A DNA stretch of 64,000 nt from Polynucleobacter brandtiae (GTDB taxonomy: Bacteria > Pseudomonadota > Gammaproteobacteria > Burkholderiales > Burkholderiaceae), in the NCBI RefSeq assembly GCF_002797575.1, contig NZ_PGTX01000002.1, positions 1 to 64,000 on the forward strand, in the 5' to 3' direction. Every line of letters starts with the position of its first letter. Position 1 is the first letter of the stretch. This document shows, piece after piece, positions 14,977 to 24,753 of the stretch. Below the pieces are notes generated by a model, which saw only the letters and a list, made by a program, of their open reading frames with translations, made no database searches and was not told the origin of the DNA. The position numbers and the translations under genes were made by a program.

Positions 14977-17871
14977 CTAGGCTTGGTGGGCCATCTGCAG
15001 AAGTTCGGCCAAATGCTTAACCTTCCTTCCGGTCTCTTGCTCGATCTGCTCTCGACAACTAAAGCCATTTGTCAAAATAATGGTGTCTTGCTCGGTAGAG
15101 CGAATCGCTGGCAGAAGTACTAGCTCACCCACTGCCTTTGAGAGTTCTACATGTTCTGGATTGAAACCAAAAGACCCAGCCATGCCACAACATCCACTAT
15201 CGATGTAATTGACTTGTGCACCTAAGGCTGTCAGCAGGGCTACATCACCCTTAGTGCCAAATAGTGATTTTTGATGACAGTGTGAGTGCACCAAAATATT
15301 GCAATCTAAAGGCGGTGGGGTGTAACCGTGCTCATGTAAAAAATCCCCCAGTAGGTACGTGCTCGATGAAAGTAATTTCGCCCTCGGATCATGCGGGAAA
15401 AATTTCAACAATTCATCTTTGAAGACCGACATACACCCTGGCTCAAGTCCCACTACTGCTATTGGTGAATCTTGGGCGCCATCAATTTGATCACCCAGTG
15501 CGTCGAGTATCTTCTCAAGCTTTTGCTTGGCTAAATCCAAATAACCGAAGTCATATAGAGGCCGACCGCAACACAAAGGGGTCTTTGGTAGCGTAGCCTC
15601 AAAACCAGCATGTCCTAAAACCTCTACTGCTGCATTAGCCACCCCCGGATGGAAATGCTCGCAAAAAGTATCTACCCACAAAATGACTTTTTTCTGATCA
15701 ACGCCCTTTTGAGCCACTGGCTTAAATTGCTGACTGAAGGAGGGGCTTACAAACCGAGGCAGACTACGCTCTTGGGCCACACCGCCAACCCATTTGGCAA
15801 AAGACGATAAGCCAGGTGTTTGCATCACCGTATTAACCAGCCAAGCAAACCGGCTAGCGAGAGGAGCCCAATCGCCAATGCGCCCCATCGTCAAGGCCTG
15901 GCGCGGTCTGCCGTGCTTCTCGTGATAGTGGGATAAAAATTCGGCTTTATAGGAGGCCATATCTACGTGCACAGGACAGTCACTCTTACAGCCCTTGCAA
16001 GATAGGCAAGTATCCAAGGCATCTTTAAGCTCCTTGCTTTCCCATCCATCTTTAATAATTTCACCTTGCAGCATTTCCCAAAAGAGTCGTGAGCGGCCAC
16101 GAGTTGAGAAACGCTCTTCTTTGGTCACGCGATAACTGGGGCACATCGTGCCAACCTTCTCGCTACGGCATTTACCCATTCCAACACAACGCTCAACCGC
16201 TCTCTGAAAACCATTACCTTCTTGACTCAAGAAATTGAGACGGGTTTTAATATTGACAATCTTATATTCTGGGCCCATGCGTAGGTTTTCATCCACGCGA
16301 TAGGGATGAACTACTTTTCCAGGATTAAGCTTATTTTGTGGATCCCAAATACGCTTGAACTCATGCATTGCACCCATTAACTCTTCACCAAACATAATGG
16401 GTAAGAATTCAGCTCTGGCCTGACCATCACCATGCTCACCCGTTAATGAGCCCCCAAAAGAAACCACTAGCGTTGCAGCATCGCGAATGAATGATCTAAA
16501 TTTAGCCACCCCTTCTGCGGTTCGGAAATCAAATGTAATACGGGCATGGACACAACCGTCACCAAAATGGCCGTATAGGGAGGTGTCATAACCATAAGAG
16601 TCGACCAGTGCCTGAAATGCGCGCAAGTAATCACCTAAACGGGCAGGGTCAACAGCGGCATCTTCCCAACCCACTACCGGATCTGGACCCTTGGGGTCAA
16701 TCGAAAGATGGGTCGCAGAAGCGCCATTCTCCCGAATAGACCAAATGCGCTTTTGTAATTGCGCATCAGGAACCAACCAGGTGGAAGGCTGCGGACCTTT
16801 CGTTCTAGTCTTGAAATATTGCTCAGCCTTTTCAGCTTGGGCAATTGCCCCCTCTATTGTGTCGTCACCAAATTCAACGACGACCCATGCATTACCTGCA
16901 GGCAATAAGTCAATCTCTGCTTTAGCTAAATTACGCTGCTGCAAGCCACGAATAATCTTGTAATCTAAACCTTCGATGGCAATGGGGCCAAAGGACTGGT
17001 ATTCCGGTACTGCATCTCCCGCGACATAAATATCCTCAAAGCCGAGCACCAGTACTACCCGCTTTGGGGGACTTCTCACTAACCTTACTTTGGCAGCTAG
17101 CGTGAGCGCGCAGGTACCCTCTGTTCCTACTAAAGCGCGGGCAACATTAAAACCGTTCTCTGGTAGTAGTTGATCTAAGTTATAGCCCGAGACACGACGC
17201 TTGATATTCGGAAAGCGCGCACGAATCAGCTCGGCATAGCGATCGCGTAAAGTCAGTAGATCTTGATAGATCTGGCCCTTACGCCCGCCCGCTGCGATAA
17301 TTTGTTCCAACTCTTCATCAGAGGTTGGGCCAACCCAGAATCGCTCGCCATCATAGGTCAGAATTTCTAAGGCTTCCGTATTCTCTAATGTCTTACCCGC
17401 CATCACAGAATGTGCACCGCAAGAGTTATTCGCTACCATGCCTCCTAAGGTACAGCGGCTATGCGTAGACGGATCTGGTGCAAAGGTTAAGCCATGTATT
17501 TCTGCTGCATCACGCAATGAATCACAAATCACACCTGGCTCAACAGTCGCCGAACCAGCCAGAGGATCTAAGTCCAGAATGTGATTGCAGTATTTGGAGA
17601 TATCAAACACGACTGCGTTATTGACAGTCTGGCCATTCATAGAAGTACCCGCTCCACGCATCAGTACGGGCGCTTTATTTCGATGGCAGATTTCAATACC
17701 TTTAATAAATTCTTCGGTATTTTTGGGGGTGACGACCCCAATCGGAATTTGACGATAATTCGATGCCTCGGAGGCATAGACCGCTTGGTGGGCCGTATCG
17801 AAATGAACAGAACCGCCTAAAGCGGCGGTCAGCTCCACATTGAGCTGTTCCCACTGAGAAATACCACCCAT
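14977..17871 (-). CDS. FAD-linked oxidase with C-terminal Fe-S domain (YdiJ-type, D-2-hydroxyacid dehydrogenase)
   Basis: A 964-residue fusion. The N-terminal FAD-binding type 4 domain has VLMRGAGTSMNGQTVNN and FAPDPSTHSRCTLGGMVANN. A central GlcD-like oxidase part contains HFGDGCVHARI and GEHGDGQ. The C-terminal ferredoxin/GlpC-like part has CLSCKGCKSDCP plus two CCG-type motifs (CCGRP and SGCCGMAGSFGF). E. coli YdiJ has this plan (about 1018 residues) and oxidises D-2-hydroxyglutarate; a D-lactate or other 2-hydroxyacid substrate is possible here. Shine-Dalgarno AAGGA lies seven bases before the ATG. Probably membrane-associated, passing electrons to quinone. Confidence 0.8.
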   Translation of the reverse strand: MGGISQWEQLNVELTAALGGSVHFDTAHQAVYASEASNYRQIPIGVVTPKNTEEFIKGIEICHRNKAPVLMRGAGTSMNGQTVNNAVVFDISKYCNHILDLDPLAGSATVEPGVICDSLRDAAEIHGLTFAPDPSTHSRCTLGGMVANNSCGAHSVMAGKTLENTEALEILTYDGERFWVGPTSDEELEQIIAAGGRKGQIYQDLLTLRDRYAELIRARFPNIKRRVSGYNLDQLLPENGFNVARALVGTEGTCALTLAAKVRLVRSPPKRVVLVLGFEDIYVAGDAVPEYQSFGPIAIEGLDYKIIRGLQQRNLAKAEIDLLPAGNAWVVVEFGDDTIEGAIAQAEKAEQYFKTRTKGPQPSTWLVPDAQLQKRIWSIRENGASATHLSIDPKGPDPVVGWEDAAVDPARLGDYLRAFQALVDSYGYDTSLYGHFGDGCVHARITFDFRTAEGVAKFRSFIRDAATLVVSFGGSLTGEHGDGQARAEFLPIMFGEELMGAMHEFKRIWDPQNKLNPGKVVHPYRVDENLRMGPEYKIVNIKTRLNFLSQEGNGFQRAVERCVGMGKCRSEKVGTMCPSYRVTKEERFSTRGRSRLFWEMLQGEIIKDGWESKELKDALDTCLSCKGCKSDCPVHVDMASYKAEFLSHYHEKHGRPRQALTMGRIGDWAPLASRFAWLVNTVMQTPGLSSFAKWVGGVAQERSLPRFVSPSFSQQFKPVAQKGVDQKKVILWVDTFCEHFHPGVANAAVEVLGHAGFEATLPKTPLCCGRPLYDFGYLDLAKQKLEKILDALGDQIDGAQDSPIAVVGLEPGCMSVFKDELLKFFPHDPRAKLLSSSTYLLGDFLHEHGYTPPPLDCNILVHSHCHQKSLFGTKGDVALLTALGAQVNYIDSGCCGMAGSFGFNPEHVELSKAVGELVLLPAIRSTEQDTIILTNGFSCREQIEQETGRKVKHLAELLQMAHQA

Positions 17872-17944
17872 ATTTCAATCCTTATTCGCTCTGATTACCC
17901 CTTAGAGGGTAGTAAGCATTCTAACCATTTCTGCAGAATTGTTA

Positions 17945-18268
17945 TTAGAGGCTGCTCTTTGCGATAAAGAAAGCTTTAGGAACCTCAGTGCACCATACGA
18001 TGCCATCCCCTATTTGACCCGTTTGACAAATGGCCACGATCCGATCCATCAAAACCTGTGCAGCCTCATCATTACAGATCATTTCTATTTTGATCTTGGC
18101 AGAGTAATCTGTTAACTCATCCTTAATATTGACTTTTTCGGTGCGGTTAGCAGCACTACAGCCCTCAACCTTCGTCACTGTCATACCCGGAAATCCCGGA
18201 ACCTCTAATAGCGCAGTGCGAAGAGCTGCTAATTTATTGGGCCGAACGACCGCTTTGACCTCCATCAT
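17945..18268 (-). CDS. PII-like signalling protein of a metal efflux operon
   Basis: A 107-residue PII-superfamily protein (MEVKAVVRPNKLAALRTALL, then PGMTVTKVEGCS and a C-terminal GQIGDGIVWCTEVPKAFF, resembling the PII C-loop GxIGDGKIFV). PII-like proteins are trimers that bind nucleotides and regulate partner membrane proteins. It lacks the uridylylated T-loop tyrosine pattern of GlnB/GlnK. Its ATG overlaps the RND pump stop by four bases (ATGA), so it is co-translated as the last gene of the efflux operon. It may gate or sense metal for the pump; such PII-like genes next to heavy-metal RND operons are known, their mechanism is not settled. Confidence 0.8.
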   Translation of the reverse strand: MMEVKAVVRPNKLAALRTALLEVPGFPGMTVTKVEGCSAANRTEKVNIKDELTDYSAKIKIEMICNDEAAQVLMDRIVAICQTGQIGDGIVWCTEVPKAFFIAKSSL

Positions 18269-21200
18269 GCTTCCACCTCTTTATCTTCAAACCATCTATA
18301 CAAAACAGGGAGCACTAATAATGTTAGTGCTGTGGAGGTAACTAATCCCGCAATCACAACAGCTGCAAGTGGCCTGGTTACTTCAGAGCCAGGGCCGCCA
18401 GAAAAAAGCATTGGCACTAAAGCTAACATCGCTACAGAAGCAGTCATCATTACTGGTCTAAAGCGATGCCCACAACCATGAAGTAAGGCGTCTTCCATTG
18501 AGTAGCCGTCTTCACGCAGTTGCTTAATAAAGGATATTAATACCACTCCATTTAATACTGCAATACCCCACAAATTAATAAATCCTACAGCGGCTGGCAC
18601 AGACAAATACTCACCAGTAATAAATAAGCCGAAGACACCGCCAATCGATGCAAATGGAAGCACCAAAATAATTAAACCTGCCAACTTTAATGACTTAAAC
18701 AGCATAAATAATAAAAAATAAATAGCTAAAATTGTCAGCGGAATAATCACCATCAGCCGCGCCATAGCCCGCTCCATGTTTTCAAACTGACCACCCCACT
18801 GCAAGGTATAGCCTTGAGGCAATTCAAGCTCTTTAGCGATTTGAGATTGTGCCTCGCTCACAAAACCAGCTAAATCTCGACCCTCCACGTTCACACCAAC
18901 GACCAGGCGGCGTTTACCGGACTCTCGAGAAATTTGCGCAGGGCCATCTACCAATGCAATATCTGCTAAATCACGCATCAATACTTGGGCGCCATCCGGT
19001 GAATGCAAAATAATATTTTCAATCGCATCGACCTTATCTCGATAAGAAGATGGGTAGCGCAACATCAAAGGAAAGCGCCTTTCCCCCTCGTACACTATCG
19101 ACGCCTGCTTGCCGCCAATTGCTGTTTCTATTACCTCATTCACATCAGCAACATTAATTCCATAACGGGCGATAGCATCTCGCCTGATGGTGATGTTAAG
19201 GTAATTCTGACCAGAGGCTTGCTCAATACGTAAGTCATTACTACCTTTCATCTTGCTCAAAATTTGGCTAATTTGAGCACCTAGCTTTTGCAAGATGATC
19301 ATGTCATCACCAAAAATCTTAATGGCGACTTGTGAGCGTACTCCAGAAACCATCTCATCAACTCGAGCAGCAATAGGTTGAGAAATCGATAGCTCGATAC
19401 CCGGAAGCGTTTTTAACTTACTCCGAATTTCTTGTGCGATCTCTTCTTGGCTCAGCTGTCGATCGCCAATAGGCTTTAGGGTAACAATCGGATCGGACTC
19501 ATTAGGCTGACCAGGATCAGCGGGCGACTCTCCTTTACCCAAACGAGAAACAGCCATCTCGACCCCAGGTATCGTCATGATTCGCTTAATCGCCTCAAAC
19601 TCTAATTTAATTGACTCATCTAAAGAGATATTGGGGGCTCGTACGATGACTGGCGTGATAGAACCTTCCTGCATCACTGGGATAAAAGCCTTACCTAGCA
19701 TCACGAAGCCTAAAATACTGACGGCTAACGCAATAAACGAACGCTTAAGCACTAACTTAGGATTAGACAGACTCCAGTGCAACCAGCGCTCATATGGCGC
19801 TCGTAGCCGACTTACTAGCTTAGTGTCATCTTCATTACCACCCTTCAGAATATAAGAGCATAAGACTGGGGAGAGTGTAAAAGACAAAATCAGTGAGATT
19901 GTCAATGCAATCGCAATCGTAATGGCCATCGGTGCAAACATTTTTCCTTCCATGCCCTCAAGCGATAACAAGGGCATGAACACTAAAATAATAATGCCTA
20001 CCCCAAAGAGTACTGGCTTACCGACCTCAGTTGCCGCTTCTAAAATGATGCGGTTCTTCGATTCACCTGTTTTGAGTTTGGCGCCCAACTTACCAAAAGT
20101 ATTTTCAACTACGACCACTGAACCATCGACCATGATGCCAATGGCAATAGCAAGACCACCTAAAGACATCAGGTTAGCGGAAATACCATAGCGATTCATT
20201 ACCAAAAATGTTAATAGCGGCGTGAGGATTAGGGTTGCCACCACAATGAGTGATGAGCGAACATCCCCTAGGAATAAAAAGAGCAAGATCACCACCAAGA
20301 TCACACCCTCAATCAATACCTTAGCAACGTTAAACATGGCAGCATCGACTAGATCCGTTCTGTCATAAAACGGAACTATCTGCAAGCCATCAGGCAATTG
20401 CTTGCCCTCATTAATTTGCGCGACTTTAGATTTAATACGATTAACGACATCGCGGGCATTGCCGCCACGAATCATTTGAATAATTCCAGCAACGCTCTCG
20501 GTATAGCCATTTTTGATCGCTGCGCCTTGTCGAATTTCACTGCCGATAACAACCTCTGCAATATTTTTCACATAAATTGGCGTGCCCTTGACCTCTTTGA
20601 GAATAATTTTCTCGATATCCTCCGGTTTAGTAATTAAACCTACACCACGAATCAAGTAACGCTCAGCATAGGAGGGTAACTGTCCACCGCCAGAATTAGC
20701 ATTATTTCTAGCGAGAGCCTCATACACATCACGCAAACTAATTTGATAGTGTCGCAATCTCTCTGGGTTGACTAGCACCTGATATTCCCGCGCATACCCA
20801 CCCTGCGTATTAATCTCGGCCACACCCGAGATAGAGCGCAACATTGGCCGCACTACCCAATCTTGGATAGTTCGACGCTCCTCTAGCTCTTCAATCGTAA
20901 GCTGCCTTGTTCCATCCGAAGGATGATCTAGGGTGTACTGATAGATTTCACCCAATCCCGTTGAAGGAGGAGCCAAAACAGGTGTAATACCAATCGGCAT
21001 TTTTGAGCCTACCTCAATTAAACGCTCAGTGACTAATTGCCTCGCAAAATACAAATCGGTTTTTTCTGTAAAAACAAGCGTAATCACAGAGAGATTATTG
21101 CGGTTTAAGGAGCGCATTTCTATCAAGCCTGGCAAACCTGTCATCGCCAACTCAATTGGTACCGTAACAAATCGCTCAACCTCTTCTGGGGATCGGCCAG

Positions 21201-21360
21201 GCGCTTCTGATGCAATCTGTACCTGTACATTTGTTACATCCGGAAAAGCATCCACTGATAAACGCTTTGTTGCCAATAAGCCCGCAATAAATAAAACAGC
21301 AGCAATAATAATGACCAATAAACGCTGCTGCAGTGAGAGGCGGACAATTTTCTCAATCAT
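18265..21360 (-). CDS. heavy-metal efflux RND pump, CusA/CzcA family
   Basis: A 1031-residue inner-membrane RND protein of the HME class, about twelve membrane helices and two large periplasmic loops. The N-terminus is IVRLSLQQRLLVIIIAAVLF and the helix-4 signature is IAIGIMVDGSVVVVEN. That signature keeps the second Asp and the Glu but has Ala where CzcA has the first Asp (DFG), as in CusA-type monovalent-cation pumps; yet VDGSVVVVEN is closer to divalent pumps, so the metal is uncertain. It takes ions from the periplasm through the MFP and outer-membrane factor encoded upstream. ATG lies three bases past the MFP stop, and its own stop overlaps the PII-like start. Confidence 0.9.
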   Translation of the reverse strand: MIEKIVRLSLQQRLLVIIIAAVLFIAGLLATKRLSVDAFPDVTNVQVQIASEAPGRSPEEVERFVTVPIELAMTGLPGLIEMRSLNRNNLSVITLVFTEKTDLYFARQLVTERLIEVGSKMPIGITPVLAPPSTGLGEIYQYTLDHPSDGTRQLTIEELEERRTIQDWVVRPMLRSISGVAEINTQGGYAREYQVLVNPERLRHYQISLRDVYEALARNNANSGGGQLPSYAERYLIRGVGLITKPEDIEKIILKEVKGTPIYVKNIAEVVIGSEIRQGAAIKNGYTESVAGIIQMIRGGNARDVVNRIKSKVAQINEGKQLPDGLQIVPFYDRTDLVDAAMFNVAKVLIEGVILVVILLFLFLGDVRSSLIVVATLILTPLLTFLVMNRYGISANLMSLGGLAIAIGIMVDGSVVVVENTFGKLGAKLKTGESKNRIILEAATEVGKPVLFGVGIIILVFMPLLSLEGMEGKMFAPMAITIAIALTISLILSFTLSPVLCSYILKGGNEDDTKLVSRLRAPYERWLHWSLSNPKLVLKRSFIALAVSILGFVMLGKAFIPVMQEGSITPVIVRAPNISLDESIKLEFEAIKRIMTIPGVEMAVSRLGKGESPADPGQPNESDPIVTLKPIGDRQLSQEEIAQEIRSKLKTLPGIELSISQPIAARVDEMVSGVRSQVAIKIFGDDMIILQKLGAQISQILSKMKGSNDLRIEQASGQNYLNITIRRDAIARYGINVADVNEVIETAIGGKQASIVYEGERRFPLMLRYPSSYRDKVDAIENIILHSPDGAQVLMRDLADIALVDGPAQISRESGKRRLVVGVNVEGRDLAGFVSEAQSQIAKELELPQGYTLQWGGQFENMERAMARLMVIIPLTILAIYFLLFMLFKSLKLAGLIILVLPFASIGGVFGLFITGEYLSVPAAVGFINLWGIAVLNGVVLISFIKQLREDGYSMEDALLHGCGHRFRPVMMTASVAMLALVPMLFSGGPGSEVTRPLAAVVIAGLVTSTALTLLVLPVLYRWFEDKEVEA

Positions 21361-21363
21361 GAT

Positions 21364-22710
21364 TTAACCACCATTCAACTGCCGCTTACGCTCAGTATTT
21401 AAATGATATGCACCGTTGACTGCGATATCTTGACCTTCCTTAATTCCGGAAAGTACTGGTCGATAGCCTTTACCTTCGGGGCCTAACTTCACCGCTACCA
21501 TTCGATATCTGTCGCCATCTTCACGAATAAAGACATGATCATGGTTATCTTCACGAATAATCGCACTAAGAGGAACTAATAGTCTTTCTGTCGGCTGACT
21601 TTCAATCAACATCGTTGCTAGCATGCCTGGCTTAATATGGCCGTCTGGATTGGAGATCTCCATTCTGACAATCACGGTCCGTGTTTGAGGGTTCACAATA
21701 GAGTCAACGTGTGCAACGACTCCTTCGACTTCCGTATTGCGTAAAGCAGGAATAATCAAGGAAACTTTTTGACCCTTGCGAATTAAATAGGCATTACTCT
21801 CCGGAATTTCTGAAATAGCCCATAAGGTACTTAAGTCGGCAACCGTAAAGAGTGCATCTGCAGGTTGTACAACTTGGCCCTTATTGATTTTACGTTCAAC
21901 AATCTGACCGGGTATAGTTGCGATGACATTATTGATAGACTCAATGACGCCTGATTTTGCAAGGCGATCGATACTGGGCTGATCCATGCCCTGCACTCGT
22001 AACTGGTCGTTAGTGGCTCGATACTCAGCCTTCGCACTATTGGCTTCAGCTTCACGCCTCTGTAATTCTGCCAAAGCAATCACATCTTCCTTGTACAAAA
22101 TTCTGGCACGATTGGCTGCTTGGTCAGCGAGTAGGCTTGCACTCTTTGCCTTTAAATAAGATAACTGGGATTGAGTCAATTCTGTAGAAGTGATCTTAGC
22201 CAAAATGTCACCTTGCTTGACTGCTTGGCCAGGAATAGCCAAAATATCTGAAACACGACCGGTGACATTTGCCCCAATTCTAGAAAGAAAGAGTTCATTA
22301 AAGTCTATGCGGCCTGAAGCCCGTAATTCCTCAACAAAGGAGCCGCTATACACTCGACCCTCTGTAATCATATTCCGCAAATCTTTATTCACGACCACGA
22401 TGTTCGGATCTTGAATTAATTTGACCGAAGGCTTGGGATCAAAGACATTGAAGTAATTTAAAATCAGCAAAAATACGCAAAACCATGGCAAGTAAAACAA
22501 TCCTTTTTGAGTCCACTGAGGCGTTTTGTCATACTGCTTTGCAATGCTTGGTACATGTGAAGTAAACCAATCATGCGTCAGGGTGTACATATTATTTTGG
22601 GCATTGATGATGTCGGCAACCCATCTTCTTGCGTATACCTTAGCAATGCTCATATATTGAACATACCAACTTTTAATAACATTCATTCCCAAAATGAATT
22701 TTTTCTTCAT
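21364..22710 (-). CDS. periplasmic membrane-fusion protein of metal RND efflux (CzcB/CusB type)
   Basis: A 448-residue adaptor. After an unusually long N-terminal segment (about 70 polar or aromatic residues), a single hydrophobic anchor lies at about 71-90 (FYLPWFCVFLLILNYF). Then come the barrel-sandwich halves (GRVSDILAIPGQAVKQGDIL and IPGQIVERKINKGQVVQPAD), a helical hairpin between them, and the membrane-proximal domain (RLLVPLSAIIREDNHDHVFI). It bridges the RND pump and the outer-membrane channel. The cytoplasmic N-terminal extension is longer than usual for CzcB. Its start overlaps the channel gene stop by four bases (ATGA). Confidence 0.88.
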   Translation of the reverse strand: MKKKFILGMNVIKSWYVQYMSIAKVYARRWVADIINAQNNMYTLTHDWFTSHVPSIAKQYDKTPQWTQKGLFYLPWFCVFLLILNYFNVFDPKPSVKLIQDPNIVVVNKDLRNMITEGRVYSGSFVEELRASGRIDFNELFLSRIGANVTGRVSDILAIPGQAVKQGDILAKITSTELTQSQLSYLKAKSASLLADQAANRARILYKEDVIALAELQRREAEANSAKAEYRATNDQLRVQGMDQPSIDRLAKSGVIESINNVIATIPGQIVERKINKGQVVQPADALFTVADLSTLWAISEIPESNAYLIRKGQKVSLIIPALRNTEVEGVVAHVDSIVNPQTRTVIVRMEISNPDGHIKPGMLATMLIESQPTERLLVPLSAIIREDNHDHVFIREDGDRYRMVAVKLGPEGKGYRPVLSGIKEGQDIAVNGAYHLNTERKRQLNGG

Positions 22711-23993
22711 TGACTTACACTTTCTATCTTTGCAATTAGCTCTGGTGTTGCCCTTAAGCGCTGTATTTCCGTTAATACTGAGGCTAGATCAAAACGGGCT
22801 CTAATTAGATCATTTCGGGCTAACCTAAAGGTTCTTTGGGCATCTAAGTACTCCAACATACCGCGCTCACCATAACGATAGGACACCTCAGCAATTCTTC
22901 TGGCACTAGAAGCTAGCTGAACTACCTCTTGATCCAATATTTTGACTTGATAGCTTGTCATTTGGTACAGCTGATAGGCTGTTTCCATTTGCTGCTCTAA
23001 GCTTTGACTTTGTGCATTGAGAAGATTTTTAGCTTTAGAAGCATTTGCCTGTGCTTCAGCAATTTGGCCGCCCTTAAAATCCCAGATAGGAATACTGAAC
23101 ACCAAGCCATACTGTCGATCCGTAAAATTCGGATCGTTATATTGCTGAGCCTTCAATGAAATTCGAGGTAGTCGTGAGTTTTGCTCAAAACTCAGTCTAG
23201 ATTCAGTAGACTCGACCTCAGCTTTGGCTCGCTGTAATTCTGGGCTTTGAGTTTGTAGCTCCTGTATTAACGTGGCTAAAGGGGGAAGCGCCTCAATCTG
23301 AATAGATTGCGTCACCACCGAATAGTCTGCAGGCAAGCCATGTCCCACTGTCTGCCTCAACATACTTTTTGCCTGCATTACCCGCAGCTTGCTCGATTCG
23401 GCATTAATCTGCGCATTTAAGAATTCTGTCTGGGCTCTAATCAGCTCGAAACGTGCGGTTTCACCAACGTCATAGCGGATCTGCATACGATCACGAATTT
23501 GTTTGGTCAGATCCAAGTCCGCCTCTGCCGCGCTTAATTCAGCATTACGCCGCATCACCTCATAAAAACGCTGTTGCACCTTGGAAATAATTTCAATCTC
23601 AAAAGCAACACGACCCGCTTCTGCCGCACGAACGTTAGCCTCGGCAGCATTCACTCTAGGAAAGCGGGTGTAAGGCATATCTAATGGTTGCGTTACCGAC
23701 CAAGATGACACATTGCCGGTTGTTAGGGGCCCGGATACTGATCGTTGTTGGCCAGTATTAATCTCAAAATCAGGATTAGGAATAGCGCGAGCCGTTGAAA
23801 GCTGACCTTTAATCGCTTGAGATTGATCTCGGGCTGCCAATACCTGCGGACTAGAGTTGATTGCCATTGAAATTAATTCGTTGACGGTCAGCGGCTTTTG
23901 CCCTTGTGCAAAAACGCTGCCCGCAAACCAAAGGCAAGTCGTAGCAAATAAAAGGGGCTTAGATCGTCTCATGGCGAATATTCTTAAATGCAA
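22707..23993 (-). CDS. TolC-family outer-membrane factor of metal RND efflux (CzcC type)
   Basis: About 428 residues with a signal peptide (MRRSKPLLFATTCLWFAGSV, cleavage near FAQG) and two OEP repeats made of long amphipathic helices, rich in Ala, Gln and Glu (LTVNELISMAINSSPQVLAA; SSARRIAEVSYRYGERGMLE with the typical YxxGxxxxLEYLDAQR motif). It forms the outer-membrane channel of the efflux complex. I chose the TTG at 23993 because GGAGGA lies six bases before it; the ATG at 23972 is an alternative with a weaker site. First gene of the four-gene efflux operon. Confidence 0.88.
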   Translation of the reverse strand: MHLRIFAMRRSKPLLFATTCLWFAGSVFAQGQKPLTVNELISMAINSSPQVLAARDQSQAIKGQLSTARAIPNPDFEINTGQQRSVSGPLTTGNVSSWSVTQPLDMPYTRFPRVNAAEANVRAAEAGRVAFEIEIISKVQQRFYEVMRRNAELSAAEADLDLTKQIRDRMQIRYDVGETARFELIRAQTEFLNAQINAESSKLRVMQAKSMLRQTVGHGLPADYSVVTQSIQIEALPPLATLIQELQTQSPELQRAKAEVESTESRLSFEQNSRLPRISLKAQQYNDPNFTDRQYGLVFSIPIWDFKGGQIAEAQANASKAKNLLNAQSQSLEQQMETAYQLYQMTSYQVKILDQEVVQLASSARRIAEVSYRYGERGMLEYLDAQRTFRLARNDLIRARFDLASVLTEIQRLRATPELIAKIESVSQ

Positions 23994-24193
23994 ACACAAT
24001 CCTCCATTATCAAGCCCTTAATCTAGTCAAGGCGGAGTAAATACCTCTAATTTGGAGCGCCGATACAGTTTTGAACGCAAAAGCCTGGAAATAGGACAAC
24101 AAATTCATCAGATCACTTTATTTAAGGTGTCACAAAGGGGCTAGATCAATTAACAAATTAGATTCAACCCTGGTCATCTAACAGACTGATAGA

Positions 24194-24259
24194 GTGACTG
24201 AACACAGATCCTTCAGTCACGCATAGGTGAATTAATGCATGAATTAATACATGAGTACA
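24194..24259. promoter_or_regulatory. hairpin and 12-base tandem repeat upstream of the efflux operon
   Basis: GTGACTGAA (24194-24202) and TTCAGTCAC (24212-24220) form a perfect nine-base-pair inverted repeat. Next to it TGAATTAATGCA and TGAATTAATACA (24228-24251) are tandem near-identical 12-mers. They lie between the hibernation-factor stop and the efflux operon start and may be a terminator-like structure or regulator sites. Structures are seen; role is inferred. Confidence 0.45.
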
Positions 24260-24265
24260 CCAGAT

Positions 24266-24598
24266 TTAACGAAGTATCCGCCTAGAAATACGCCCATATT
24301 GCTGACTCTGATGAAAGGTTTTTTGCAGTAATTTATGTATTTTCCTTAAGCCCATTTCGAGTGCGGTGCGCTGATCTTTCGCAGTAATGCTCACCTCGAT
24401 AGGACGGCAATTCACAGTTTGTATCTCTATAGAGCAGATTTGATTGCAGGCAGTTCTAGAGTGCACCTCAACTGAATATTTCACTTTTATTTTATGGACT
24501 AACCAAAATAATTTCTTCAGAGAGAACTGCACCCGGTTCTGAACAAATACTTTGAATTCAGGCTCGATAACACCCCCTGCCTCTAAAACTAAATTCAT
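24266..24598 (-). CDS. HPF/RaiA-family ribosome hibernation factor
   Basis: A 110-residue basic protein with the HPF/RaiA (S30AE) pattern: an N-terminal strand and helix (VFVQNRVQFSLKKLFWLVHKIKV), two central strands (CSIEIQTVNCRPIEVSITAKD), then the helix TALEMGLRKIHKLLQKTF and a basic tail ISRRILR. It would bind 30S subunits under stress and block translation. It is a divergent short form, not the main HPF encoded beside rpoN. No close operon partner: 155 bases separate it from the TerC-Usp gene and about 270 from the efflux operon. Confidence 0.7.
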   Translation of the reverse strand: MNLVLEAGGVIEPEFKVFVQNRVQFSLKKLFWLVHKIKVKYSVEVHSRTACNQICSIEIQTVNCRPIEVSITAKDQRTALEMGLRKIHKLLQKTFHQSQQYGRISRRILR

Positions 24599-24703
24599 AT
24601 CACCCCTTTAACTTTGCTCATGTCATGAACTATAGGGTTATTTATATTCCCAATAAAGGTGAATTTAATTGATTATATTTCTGGTTTTTACTGATACTGT
24701 AGA

Positions 24704-24732
24704 TAAAAAAAGGCCCTCACTAAGAGGGCCAA
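24704..24732 (-). terminator. terminator after the TerC-Usp gene
   Basis: On the minus strand GGCCCTC, loop TTAGT, GAGGGCC, then seven T: a GC-rich seven-base-pair stem 24 bases after the stop. Confidence 0.85.
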
Positions 24733-24753
24733 AGAGAGAACAGCAGGATAAAG

